A stretch of DNA of 64,000 nt, from assembly GCA_938017895.1 (NCBI GenBank), contig CALIJI010000010.1, forward strand, positions 1 through 64,000, given 5' to 3'. This document shows, in pieces, positions 39,695 through 47,668 of this stretch (positions are counted from its first letter, which is position 1; every line of letters begins with the position of its first letter). The stretch comes from an uncultured bacterium. Its GTDB lineage: Bacteria > Patescibacteriota > Saccharimonadia > Saccharimonadales > Saccharimonadaceae. A program made the translations under genes and the position numbers. The notes below the pieces were generated by a model, which saw only the letters and a program-made list of their open reading frames with translations, searched no databases and was not told the origin of the DNA.

Positions 39695-42178
39695 TTAAGG
39701 GTTATTAGATTTTTTACCAGAATCTGGATTAATCCAATTGCTCCTATAGTTAGGTTGAACTTTTCTAGTTGGACTATTATTGTTCGGAACTGGATTTGAA
39801 GGAAGGGTAGCTTTTGGACTGGAGCTAGTGTTAGAATTGGGATTAGCTACAACCTTAGAGTTAGCTTTTTGAATAATTTGATTCAAGAATTTTTCCTGAT
39901 CAGCCGTCATATCATCGCGAGTCTCTGGGTTAGTGAGCGCATTATTAGCCATACTTATGACACTAGATAGCTGATCTTGGCTCATATTATCTATAGCATT
40001 CAAATAGTTAGTAGTTTCGCCAGGACGAAGCGCAGTTAAGCTTTTCGCAGTCATGTTTGCATACGCCCCAGGATCAGACATAGCTTGGCCCATAACACTT
40101 TCGGCCATAGTTAAACCATTTGAAAGCTTTTGAGTAGTAATACCACCTTGAGTATTTCGAGCAACAGTCATGGCGCCCATGAGCGAAGGAGATACAGCCT
40201 TCATATCGCCTGCATATCTATCCGTAAACTTCTGCGCAAACTCCTGCGATACACCCGATGATTTAATAGCGGAAGACATTATATTGGCAATATCGCTCTC
40301 CTTTTTTCCGGAATTTTTTGCAGCCCCATACGCAACCCTGAACTTAGAAAAATCCCCAGACTGCATAGCCCCAACAAGAGAGTTTTCTATAGCTGCATCT
40401 TTAGCCGCATCACCATTCAAAGTAGCCCAGCTCCTTGCCATAGCGACAGATTGCGCAGAGATTTGGTCATCTTCACGCTTTTGCTTAATAGCTCGCAAAC
40501 CATTTAACGAACGGAGCTGAGAATCTGTAATAGTTCCACTTGCTTCCATTTGTTCTAGCATAGCAATTCTGCGATCTTCATCATCCCATTTCTGGTTTTC
40601 TTCGATAATCTGAGCATTACTATCCGCGCCAAGACGCGAATTACGCAATCTACCAGCAATTGAAGCTATCCTTGTTCCTCGCCCAAGCCTGCCTAATTTT
40701 TGACCGAGCCCAGTCTTAGGATCTTTATCCCTTCCAGTAAGAGCGTCTACATTACCCCTACTCCAGTTAGTAGCGTGCTTCGCCACGGAAGTATTACCCA
40801 TAAATTTATTTGCACCGCCAGCAAGAGAGCTGAGTTTGCCTGTAATATTAGCATTGGTTAGCTTATCTAGAGCAGCTAAAGCACCTCTAATTAGAGCAAC
40901 TACTCCAGCCATCCCCACAAACGGTAATGTCAGATAAAGCCCCTCAATAAGAAAGCTAAAAGGACCGCTAGCTGTAGCCGCTAAGGTATTGGAAGCTAGC
41001 ACGGTTAGAGAGACTACAATAGATGCCATAGGATAAATGACTAGCATAGATTTAAATATACTTTTCCATTTGTTAAAAATTCCTTCGGTATTAGGTAAAA
41101 TAGCAGAAGCAAAAGCAATCGGTGACAATACAACCAAAATAATAACGACCGCCTGACGAATCATTAAAGTAATTATCATCACAACCATTCCAATTAGGGC
41201 AGACATAAGAGCCAAAAACATAGTTCCACCAAAAAACACTGCACCAGTACTAAGCGCTAAGCCGCCCGCAACAATTTGGCCCAAACTATGAGCTCCACTA
41301 GTAGAAGCCCCAGACCATTCTACACTTCCTATTATAGTGTTATATATACTTCGCCCTAATATATTAGATGCATCAACCGCAATAACAGATATATAATAAG
41401 ATACGTTAATTAGAATGGCAAAAATCAAAAGGCGCGGAAGCATTTTTTTAATGCCATAATTAGAGATACCAAGGCTAGTGATTTGAGAAATTATAACAAT
41501 CGTAAATAAAATGACAAACAAAACATTGGCTATATCGCGAAAATTACCCCATACTTCCATAAGGCTTTTGCCACTACTTTTATCTTGACTGCTGTTAGTG
41601 AAAAGCTCATTGGACCTAACCTGCAACATATTATCTGCAATAAATTTATACGAATCCATCACTACCTTAGACAAAAAGTTTGCACCAGGACAAACAATCC
41701 AACCTACGCCATCAACTTTACATGAGGATTTATCTTCAGAATCTTCTTTTTCATTCTTGCTTTCCTCTTCCTTTTTTTGGCTAGCTACAGCAGATTCTTG
41801 ATTTTGCTTTTGGAGTTTTCGCTGGCACTCAGAACTTAAAGTGCTACCGCCTATAGATGGACCTGCTCCATTAACACAATCATCTTCTTTATTCGGTGTA
41901 TCTTTACTATTCTTCTGATTACTATTACAGGCTGGATTCTTTGGTCCATCCGAAGAATTACAATCAATTGGGTTATTATTTTTTTTACTACTATTCTTAT
42001 CTGTGGATTTATTATTTGTATTTTGCTGAATACTATCACAGCTTGGATCTTTTGGTCCAGCACCACTACAATTAGCATAAGCCTGATTACCGCTTGAAAT
42101 AAAATTAACACTAAATATTACAGCGAAAATATACAAAATTATTTTTTTATTTTTAAACCTAACCCAAAAGTTATTCAT
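39695..42178 (-). CDS. VirB6/TrbL-like polytopic membrane protein, 827 aa
   Basis: A large envelope protein. A signal-like N-terminal helix (IILYIFAVIFSVNFISSGNQ) is followed by a low-complexity Asn/Ser/Lys region with Cys-containing GPKDPSC and GPKNPAC repeats, then about six to eight membrane helices (about 205-440, including MIRQAVVIILVVLSPIAFAS, GIFNKWKSIFKSMLVIYP and LPFVGMAGVVALIRGALAAL), and a 350-residue Gln/Ala/Ser-rich helical C-terminal domain. The membrane core resembles VirB6/TrbL channel subunits of type IV secretion systems. No other T4SS gene is near. No metabolic role is suggested. Confidence 0.7.
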   Translation of the reverse strand: MNNFWVRFKNKKIILYIFAVIFSVNFISSGNQAYANCSGAGPKDPSCDSIQQNTNNKSTDKNSSKKNNNPIDCNSSDGPKNPACNSNQKNSKDTPNKEDDCVNGAGPSIGGSTLSSECQRKLQKQNQESAVASQKKEEESKNEKEDSEDKSSCKVDGVGWIVCPGANFLSKVVMDSYKFIADNMLQVRSNELFTNSSQDKSSGKSLMEVWGNFRDIANVLFVILFTIVIISQITSLGISNYGIKKMLPRLLIFAILINVSYYISVIAVDASNILGRSIYNTIIGSVEWSGASTSGAHSLGQIVAGGLALSTGAVFFGGTMFLALMSALIGMVVMIITLMIRQAVVIILVVLSPIAFASAILPNTEGIFNKWKSIFKSMLVIYPMASIVVSLTVLASNTLAATASGPFSFLIEGLYLTLPFVGMAGVVALIRGALAALDKLTNANITGKLSSLAGGANKFMGNTSVAKHATNWSRGNVDALTGRDKDPKTGLGQKLGRLGRGTRIASIAGRLRNSRLGADSNAQIIEENQKWDDEDRRIAMLEQMEASGTITDSQLRSLNGLRAIKQKREDDQISAQSVAMARSWATLNGDAAKDAAIENSLVGAMQSGDFSKFRVAYGAAKNSGKKESDIANIMSSAIKSSGVSQEFAQKFTDRYAGDMKAVSPSLMGAMTVARNTQGGITTQKLSNGLTMAESVMGQAMSDPGAYANMTAKSLTALRPGETTNYLNAIDNMSQDQLSSVISMANNALTNPETRDDMTADQEKFLNQIIQKANSKVVANPNSNTSSSPKATLPSNPVPNNNSPTRKVQPNYRSNWINPDSGKKSNNP

Positions 42179-42262
42179 AATGCTTATATTTAATCATACT
42201 TTACGTTAAAGTTCAATATTATGCTAATGATTTTATAAAAATAATTTTAGCATAAAAAATCC

Positions 42263-42291
42263 TTGACTTTATGCGTCATAATTGATAAAAT
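42263..42291 (+). promoter_or_regulatory. tRNA-Val promoter
   Basis: TTGACT (42263-42268), 17 bp, TAAAAT (42286-42291), about 11 nt before the mature 5' end. Confidence 0.85.
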
Positions 42292-42302
42292 TATAAATGT
42301 TC

Positions 42303-42379
42303 GGGTGATTAGCTCAGTTGGCTAGAGCATCTCGTTTACACCGAGAGGGTCTGGGGTTCGAGTCCCTAATCACCCACCA
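42303..42379 (+). tRNA. tRNA-Val (anticodon TAC)
   Basis: A 77-nt cloverleaf: acceptor GGGTGAT with ATCACCC, anticodon stem TCTCG/CGAGA around loop TTTACAC (anticodon TAC at 42337-42339), T-arm GGTTCGAGTCC-like, discriminator A and an encoded CCA at 42377-42379. It is a stand-alone gene with its own promoter. Confidence 0.97.
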
Positions 42380-42393
42380 GAAATTATTTATTT

Positions 42394-42418
42394 AAAACCG
42401 CTTCTATGAGGCGGTTTT
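42394..42418 (+). terminator. tRNA-Val terminator
   Basis: AAAACCGC (42394-42401) pairs with GCGGTTTT (42411-42418); the T-run is part of the second arm. Confidence 0.7.
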
Positions 42419-42438
42419 AAATTTTACTCTAACAAAAT

Positions 42439-42469
42439 AGGTGCTTCATAGCAAATTTATCAAGCACCT
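42439..42469 (-). terminator. Terminator of DUF2207 gene
   Basis: AGGTGCTT (42439-42446) pairs with AAGCACCT (42462-42469), extended by flanking AT pairs, with a U-run on the minus strand. Confidence 0.75.
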
Positions 42470-42501
42470 ATTTGTTATAACAGTGATTTAAGCGGAGAAT
42501 T

Positions 42502-44277
42502 TTACCAACCCCCGCCGCCGCCACCTCCGCCGCCGCCGCCAGAGAATCCTCCACCACCGCCATCACTAGAGCTGGAGGTATCGGTATAGCTATTTACAGA
42601 AGTAGAAATCGAGCTGATAGACTGAGCGAATACTGCCGCATTAAACGCCGTAGTCCCATCATACCAGCTTGGTGCCGCATTACCATATTCAATCGACAAA
42701 ACATGCAACCAAGATTTTTCAATACCAAATAAAATAGCATAAGGCAAAAGTCTTTCATAAAGTTTCACTCGAGACTCACTTATTTCTTCTAAACGCTCAG
42801 CCCCCTTCACACTCTGAAGGAACTTTATGCGATCAGCTTCTGCGAGTTTCATATAAAGTTTAAGACCATCAAGATAGTCTTTATATTTAGCGCCAGACAT
42901 ATTCAACGGATGCAAGCTAAGCAAAATCATCGAATAAACAGTATTCACAATACTTAAAATAGCTAAAATCGCTAAACTACCAATATATCTGTCCATCATC
43001 CCTTCAAAGGCTCCAGTGGTATACAAGACTCCTAATAGAACCAACATGGACAATAGCAAAATAATACCTACATCCGTTCGCGATATCGATGAATAAAATC
43101 TATCATCTTTCATAACTTTTTCGGCATAATAAGAAAAATCATTGAAGAAATCCGTACGCAACGAGCTTATCTTAATCTCAGTCTTATTACCTTTAAATAT
43201 CTTATTGAAAGTAATGGATTCATTATCGGTCAGGCCGTTATTATTAATCTTTTGCAATATATATTCTTTGCCTCTAGAAAAAACACCCTTATTATCTCGC
43301 TCAATAATTTTAATATTACCATTGGTCGCCATTTTAATAATCATTGCTGCAATAACTTTAGAATTAGCTTTAGTCAAAACTGCACTTTCAAATAATGAAA
43401 TATCATTTGGCGGTAAATATTGCGGAACGATAGGGTCACCAGTTTTTACAGAGCGAAATCTAGTTAGTGAAAGATGAATCAGATAAACAGTTGTAGCAAC
43501 CTCTATAGCCGAAACAATCCATAACAAAAAACCAATACACTTCACCCAAAAAGGCTCTTGATAACCAACAAAGGTATCGGGTTTCAACGCAATCGAAAAA
43601 GTTACATTTTGCCCCGCGGAAAGACTAGAAGCGCCAAATGTTAAAGTTATTGATCCATCAGATTCTTCAGATTTTTCGGCAGTAGGACATTTTTCTTTAC
43701 TCCCTTCTTCACCAAAATAACAAGACAGCCCAGTATACTCAGAAGATAGCTCCTTAGGTATATGGACTCGTGCGATTAAATTGCGAAAATTCTGTCTCCA
43801 CTGAGTTCCATTAGTATTCCAAATAAAAAACTGTTCTTTTGCGTTTGAATTTTCGGTTTTTAAATCATCGCGAATTACATCACGGTATGAATATTCTAGC
43901 CGATATTTCTGTTCACCACGAACATACTCATCTGCCTTGCCAATTCTAAAAACTATATTACCGCTCTCATCACTAGACGAAACACCCTCTTGATCTCCAT
44001 TCCGAAGAACTTTCAGGACGCCCAGAAAGGAATCGTGACCCTGATATTTTTTTAGCAAAGCGCGCTCAATACCGTGGTTTTGGTCAAAATCTGGAAATTC
44101 AACCGTAATTTCTTCTACGACTTTAAGTATTGATCTATTCTCCGAATCTTTACTTAGATAATAATCTGCTTCAAATTTTTTAACCACAAAATCATTTACA
44201 TCAGCAAAAGCCTCTTGATGCAAAATTCCGCCAAAAGACAAAAATGTAACCGCTAAAATAAAAATAAGCTTTTTCAT
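42502..44277 (-). CDS. DUF2207 membrane protein with glycine-rich tail
   Basis: A 591-residue DUF2207 (YciQ-like) protein. A signal peptide (LIFILAVTFLSFGGILHQ) leads to the extracytoplasmic DUF2207 domain (about 25-235, starting VVKKFEADYYLSKD), a transmembrane helix at about 245-265, a cytoplasmic winged-helix-like region, two or three more helices (about 400-455), and a C-terminus of Ser/Thr followed by glycine runs ending in GGGGW. Function in the envelope is unknown for the family. A TAAAAT (44284-44289) ends 6 nt before the ATG. Confidence 0.85.
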   Translation of the reverse strand: MKKLIFILAVTFLSFGGILHQEAFADVNDFVVKKFEADYYLSKDSENRSILKVVEEITVEFPDFDQNHGIERALLKKYQGHDSFLGVLKVLRNGDQEGVSSSDESGNIVFRIGKADEYVRGEQKYRLEYSYRDVIRDDLKTENSNAKEQFFIWNTNGTQWRQNFRNLIARVHIPKELSSEYTGLSCYFGEEGSKEKCPTAEKSEESDGSITLTFGASSLSAGQNVTFSIALKPDTFVGYQEPFWVKCIGFLLWIVSAIEVATTVYLIHLSLTRFRSVKTGDPIVPQYLPPNDISLFESAVLTKANSKVIAAMIIKMATNGNIKIIERDNKGVFSRGKEYILQKINNNGLTDNESITFNKIFKGNKTEIKISSLRTDFFNDFSYYAEKVMKDDRFYSSISRTDVGIILLLSMLVLLGVLYTTGAFEGMMDRYIGSLAILAILSIVNTVYSMILLSLHPLNMSGAKYKDYLDGLKLYMKLAEADRIKFLQSVKGAERLEEISESRVKLYERLLPYAILFGIEKSWLHVLSIEYGNAAPSWYDGTTAFNAAVFAQSISSISTSVNSYTDTSSSSDGGGGGFSGGGGGGGGGGGW

Positions 44278-44283
44278 GTTATG

Positions 44284-44289
44284 ATTTTA
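44284..44289 (-). promoter_or_regulatory. -10 box of DUF2207 gene, leaderless geometry
   Basis: TAAAAT on the minus strand, 6 nt before the ATG at 44277. Confidence 0.6.
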
Positions 44290-44307
44290 ACATTTTTTAA
44301 AATAAAA

Positions 44308-44335
44308 AACTAGCTTACAATAACGTAAGCTAGTT
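44308..44335 (-). terminator. ldhD terminator
   Basis: A perfect 11-bp stem AACTAGCTTAC (44308-44318) with GTAAGCTAGTT (44325-44335) and UUUUUU on the minus strand. Confidence 0.92.
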
Positions 44336-44347
44336 ATGCAGTGTAAC

Positions 44348-45337
44348 CTACTTAGTTAATTCGTTATCACTAACACCAGCATTCTTAAACGAAATCAGGT
44401 TTTCGGTCGACATCTTAACCATATTTTTAACAGCGGTGTCAGTATTGAATGCGATATGTGGCGTCATTATTACATTTGGTAAACTTGATAGATCCCGAAA
44501 AATAGGATCCTGAATCACTTCTCCGCTCAAATCTTTTTTGAGTAGTTTTCGTTCAAATTCGTAAACATCAAGTCCTGCCGCTGAAACTTTGCCTGAAACC
44601 AACGCATCTCGTAATGCTTCCGCATCAATATGCGCTCCACGAGCTGTATTGATAATCACCACACCATCCTTCATTTTAGCAATAGAATCAGCATTAATAA
44701 TATGATAGTTATCATCCGTTAGCGGAATATGAAGCGAAATAATATCAGCTTCCGCAAAAACCTGATCCATAGATTTATAATCTATAATGTTTTCAGCAGC
44801 AGGGTTTTGAACGATATCATAACCAATTACTTTTGCGCCAAAAGCATTGAAAACTTTAGCTGTCGTCAAACCGATATGACCAGTGCCAATAATTCCAATT
44901 GTCATAGAATTTAACTCGCGACCCATTAGATTCTCGACTGAAAAATCCTGAACAGCTGCTCGATTTAGAGCTAATGGTAGTCGCCGCACTGTAGCAAGTG
45001 CTAAAGCCACAGCAAACTCAGCAATTGCGCTAGGCGAATATTGCGGAACGTTAGCGATCTTAATTCCGTGAGACTTAGCTTTTTCAAGATCAATTCCATC
45101 AAATCCTGCCGTTCGAACACTGAAAAAATTAATACCCATTTTTTTAAGCTCAGCCCAAACATCATTTAAAGCTTCGCTAGAAGTATAATCCGAAACCGCA
45201 TCATAACCTTGTGCTAAATGGACGGTTTCAGGAGTTAGTTCTTTTGTAGTTGTAGCATACTCAATACTAAACTCATCAGCATATTTCTCAAAATATGGAA
45301 GTTCATCTTTTCTCACACCAAAAGCTATAATCTTCAT
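44348..45337 (-). CDS. ldhD: D-lactate dehydrogenase (D-2-hydroxyacid dehydrogenase)
   Basis: NAD-dependent reduction of pyruvate to D-lactate, the likely fermentation end step. The Rossmann motif is TIGIIGTGHIGLTTAKVFNAFG (split around residues 146-167), the catalytic Arg lies in INTARGAHIDAEAL, Glu in VYEFER and the His in VIMTPHIAFNT. SVRTAGFDGIDL is typical of LdhA/D-LDH rather than 3-phosphoglycerate dehydrogenase. At 329 residues it is full length. A TAAAAT (45344-45349) ends 6 nt before the ATG, so the mRNA is predicted leaderless. Confidence 0.93.
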   Translation of the reverse strand: MKIIAFGVRKDELPYFEKYADEFSIEYATTTKELTPETVHLAQGYDAVSDYTSSEALNDVWAELKKMGINFFSVRTAGFDGIDLEKAKSHGIKIANVPQYSPSAIAEFAVALALATVRRLPLALNRAAVQDFSVENLMGRELNSMTIGIIGTGHIGLTTAKVFNAFGAKVIGYDIVQNPAAENIIDYKSMDQVFAEADIISLHIPLTDDNYHIINADSIAKMKDGVVIINTARGAHIDAEALRDALVSGKVSAAGLDVYEFERKLLKKDLSGEVIQDPIFRDLSSLPNVIMTPHIAFNTDTAVKNMVKMSTENLISFKNAGVSDNELTK

Positions 45338-45343
45338 AGAAGT

Positions 45344-45349
45344 ATTTTA
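45344..45349 (-). promoter_or_regulatory. -10 box of ldhD, leaderless geometry
   Basis: TAAAAT on the minus strand, 6 nt before the ATG at 45337. Confidence 0.6.
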
Positions 45350-45384
45350 CACTTTTATAACGAAAAAATCAAGCTTATGTTTTT

Positions 45385-46899
45385 TTATTTCAAGTTAAGT
45401 TCAGGATAAATTTCTTTGGTTATTTCGGAAATTTCATGCTTCAATTGTGGAAATGGCACACCTTCGCGCGCGGTAACTCCTTCAAAAATCCAGAAAACAC
45501 GCTCACTGTAGCCCCATCCACAAGCTGGTGGCATACCATATTCAAGCATCTCAACATAGTCTATATCTAACATCATCGCCTCGTTATCGCCATCGTCACG
45601 CATTTGCTGCTGCTCAACAAAACGATTCAACTGATCAATTGGGTCATTAAGCTCCGAGAAGCCATTTCCAAGCTCCGAGCCAGCAATTACAGGTTGAAAT
45701 CGCTCTACAACTTGCGGGTTATTTGGATTGCTCTTTGATAGTGGCGAGATAAACTTAGGTGTATTCACTAACCAAACTGGACCCGCAACATCTTTGCGGA
45801 TATTTTTCCAAAGTTTATCAATGCCTCGTGGAATCGAATCTGTCTTTTCAACCTCAAGATTATTCTCCTTCAGTTTTGCAGACACTTCTTCAATCGTCGT
45901 ATCGAAAACATCAATACCATAGTGCTTTTTAATCACTTCAGCATAGTCCCACACTTCCCATTTTCCACTCATATCAACATCAAAACGATCGAGCTTAAAT
46001 TTCAAAGTGCCAAAAGTCTCTTGAAGAACATATTTATACATTTCCTCCATGAACGCCATTCCTTCGCGCCAGTCCCAATAAGCCGCATACCACTCCATCG
46101 CAATATGTTCCGGCAAATGCTCATCGGAGTAATTTTCATTACGAAAACGTGGACCAAGATCATAAACCTTTTCAAAGCCCGCTCCAAGCAAACGTTTCAA
46201 AGGTAGTTCATGACTAATTCGGAGATAAAACTGTGCATCATCAAGCGCATCCATATGTGTTACAAATGGATTTGCATCAGCTCCGCCTGTAGTGTGTTCA
46301 AGAACCGGAATATTGATCTCAAAAAATCCATGCGAGTTCAAAAAATCACGAGTCGCTTGCCAAAATTTAGAGCGACGAACAAATCGGTCACGAACCTCTA
46401 GATTGACATTCATATCAACATAGCGACGACGGAAGCGCTCTTCTTTATTCGTGAAGCCATCTTGCTGCGACGGCATCGGGCGAAGAGATTTAGTAAGAAG
46501 TCGCAATTCTCGAGTCGCCACCGAAATTTCGCCAGTTTTACTTTTAATCACCTCTCCATTCGCCTGAATAAAATCACCCGCGTCGAGCAAATTAAGGTCT
46601 TTGATTCCGATAAAATTATCCTTTGCGCTAGTTTCCGCCAAATCTTTAGCAGTGATAAAAAGCTGAATTTTACCCGAAAAATCGCGCAAAACAATAAATG
46701 CTAGTTTTCCAAACTTTCGGATACCAGCAATTCGTCCAGCAACAGATACGGTTTTACCTTCCATTTCATCGAAATGATTTATAATTTCTGCGGCCATAAC
46801 CGTACGATCGGTCTTAGCTGGATATGGGTCCAATCCGAGATTTTTGATTTCTTCTAGTTTTCGTAGGCGCTCATCGCGCAGTTCTTTCATAGTAGCCAT
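45385..46899 (-). CDS. lysS: Lysyl-tRNA synthetase, class II
   Basis: Charges tRNA-Lys. An N-terminal OB-fold anticodon domain (VSVAGRIAGIRKFGKLAFIV) is followed by the class II catalytic core: motif 1 near HGFFEINIPVLEHTTGGADA, motif 2 in VYDLGPRFRNENYSDEHLPE with IAMEWY, and motif 3 in YGMPPACGWGYSERVFWIFE. At 504 residues it is full length. There are methionines at positions 1 and 4; the first is kept. It reads away from the small genes at 47019 and 47389. Confidence 0.95.
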   Translation of the reverse strand: MATMKELRDERLRKLEEIKNLGLDPYPAKTDRTVMAAEIINHFDEMEGKTVSVAGRIAGIRKFGKLAFIVLRDFSGKIQLFITAKDLAETSAKDNFIGIKDLNLLDAGDFIQANGEVIKSKTGEISVATRELRLLTKSLRPMPSQQDGFTNKEERFRRRYVDMNVNLEVRDRFVRRSKFWQATRDFLNSHGFFEINIPVLEHTTGGADANPFVTHMDALDDAQFYLRISHELPLKRLLGAGFEKVYDLGPRFRNENYSDEHLPEHIAMEWYAAYWDWREGMAFMEEMYKYVLQETFGTLKFKLDRFDVDMSGKWEVWDYAEVIKKHYGIDVFDTTIEEVSAKLKENNLEVEKTDSIPRGIDKLWKNIRKDVAGPVWLVNTPKFISPLSKSNPNNPQVVERFQPVIAGSELGNGFSELNDPIDQLNRFVEQQQMRDDGDNEAMMLDIDYVEMLEYGMPPACGWGYSERVFWIFEGVTAREGVPFPQLKHEISEITKEIYPELNLK

Positions 46900-46944
46900 A
46901 ATTAGGTATATTTTAGCATAAAATCCAGTTGTTTACCACACTAT

Positions 46945-46973
46945 TTGTAATTTGTAGAAAAATATGCTATTAT
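46945..46973 (+). promoter_or_regulatory. Promoter of small gene 47019-47192
   Basis: TTGTAA (46945-46950), 17 bp, TGC-TATTAT (46968-46973, extended -10). The leader holds a small AGTC-GAGA-GACT hairpin at 46988-46999. Confidence 0.8.
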
Positions 46974-47018
46974 ATCAAAAATCCTACAGTCGAGAGACTT
47001 TAAACCAGAGGAGAACCT

Positions 47019-47192
47019 ATGAGAATAAATACCGGTGATGTAGTTCAAATAATAGGAGCTACAGATAAAAAAGGCTGTAGCTGCATAGCGGTAGGAGAAG
47101 TAGCGAAAATTATAGGCAAAAAGGTACTATTAGAAAAAATAGTAACTTTTTCACCCAAAGGTTTTCGATTACCAGCAAACAGCTTAAAATAG
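47019..47192 (+). CDS. Small orphan protein of unknown function, 57 aa
   Basis: I do not recognise this small protein. It begins MRINTGDVVQIIGATDKKG and ends GFRLPANSLK. The strand-rich pattern (DVVQIIGA, CIAVGEVAKI, KKVLLEKIVTF) suggests a small SH3/KOW-like barrel, but this is inference. Two cysteines form a CSC pair near residue 21. It has its own extended -10 promoter, GAGGAG 5 nt before the ATG, and a leader hairpin. A second small gene follows 200 bases downstream. Low-complexity is absent, so it is likely real despite its size. Confidence 0.7.
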   Translation: MRINTGDVVQIIGATDKKGCSCIAVGEVAKIIGKKVLLEKIVTFSPKGFRLPANSLK

Positions 47193-47211
47193 CCAAAATC
47201 AAATAACAGTA

Positions 47212-47319
47212 ATGAATGCTCGAAGGATGAGCTCTCAAGAGTATCTCCAACGGAACCTTTATATGAAATATACAAAAGATCTTCGCTATAAAGTCAATAA
47301 AAAAATGTTTTTCTATTGA
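47212..47319 (+). CDS. Possible 35-aa ORF
   Basis: An open frame of 35 codons (MNARRMSSQEYLQRNLYMKY onward, ending in FFY) lies between the two small genes. It has no Shine-Dalgarno and its stop overlaps the next promoter. It could be a short translated ORF or chance. Confidence 0.2.
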   Translation: MNARRMSSQEYLQRNLYMKYTKDLRYKVNKKMFFY

Positions 47320-47344
47320 CTAAATAAATGTATTATGCTATAAT
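47316..47344 (+). promoter_or_regulatory. Promoter of small gene 47389-47583
   Basis: TTGACT (47316-47321), 17 bp, TGC-TATAAT (47339-47344). One of the strongest promoters in the window. A leader hairpin AGTCC/GGACT follows at about 47354-47369, then AAAAGGAGG. Confidence 0.88.
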
Positions 47345-47388
47345 TTTCATATCAGTCCGACCTTGGACTTAAAAGGAGGTAGTTTTTT

Positions 47389-47583
47389 ATGGCTAATAAA
47401 GGAAAACCCTACAACGTAGAGCCCAAAACGCTAGGCGCTGACGGAAGAAACATCTTTACCGCCGTGGAAAATACAGGTGAAGATAATTGTAGACAGAAAG
47501 GAATACCTACAGAAATACCTATAGTGATACCTATAGTGATACCTATAGGGATACCTCACCCAGATAGCGCTGCAGAAAGGTAA
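47389..47583 (+). CDS. Small protein with IPxx tetrapeptide repeats, 64 aa
   Basis: A 64-residue protein I do not recognise. The N-terminus MANKGKPYNVEPKTLGADGR is basic, and the C-terminal part is a run of IP-x-x tetrapeptides (IPTEIPIVIPIVIPIGIPHP) encoded by 12-bp tandem repeats. A near-consensus promoter, an AAAAGGAGG Shine-Dalgarno and a dedicated GC-rich terminator all support expression. Copy number of the repeat could vary without frameshift. Function is unknown; the repeat could be structural or a secreted-peptide-like tail. Confidence 0.75.
   Translation: MANKGKPYNVEPKTLGADGRNIFTAVENTGEDNCRQKGIPTEIPIVIPIVIPIGIPHPDSAAER
47503..47562 (+). repeat. 12-bp in-frame tandem repeat
   Basis: Four full units (47503-47514, 47515-47526, 47527-47538, 47539-47550) close to ATACCTATAGTG, plus a decayed fifth. 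Units 2 and 3 are identical. Each unit encodes an IPxx tetrapeptide. Confidence 0.9.
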
Positions 47584-47597
47584 GATCCCTCAACTCG

Positions 47598-47622
47598 GCT
47601 CCGCAAATTCGCGGGGCTTTTT
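47598..47622 (+). terminator. Terminator of small gene 47389-47583
   Basis: GCTCCGC (47598-47604) pairs with GCGGGGC (47611-47617, one G-U), then TTTTT. Confidence 0.9.
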
Positions 47623-47631
47623 CAATTATTA

Positions 47632-47657
47632 AAAAACTCCGCGCCACCGGAGTTTTT
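47632..47657 (-). terminator. proS terminator
   Basis: A 10-bp stem AAAAACTCCG (47632-47641) with CGGAGTTTTT (47648-47657); U-run on the minus strand. It is back to back with the terminator of the convergent small gene. Confidence 0.9.
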
Positions 47658-47668
47658 GAATTTTCTTT

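Noticed and set aside
42502..42560. G/C-rich run at the end of the DUF2207 gene as a slippage tract
   Set aside because: It is an interrupted run of mixed glycine codons, not a homopolymer; no phase-variation geometry.
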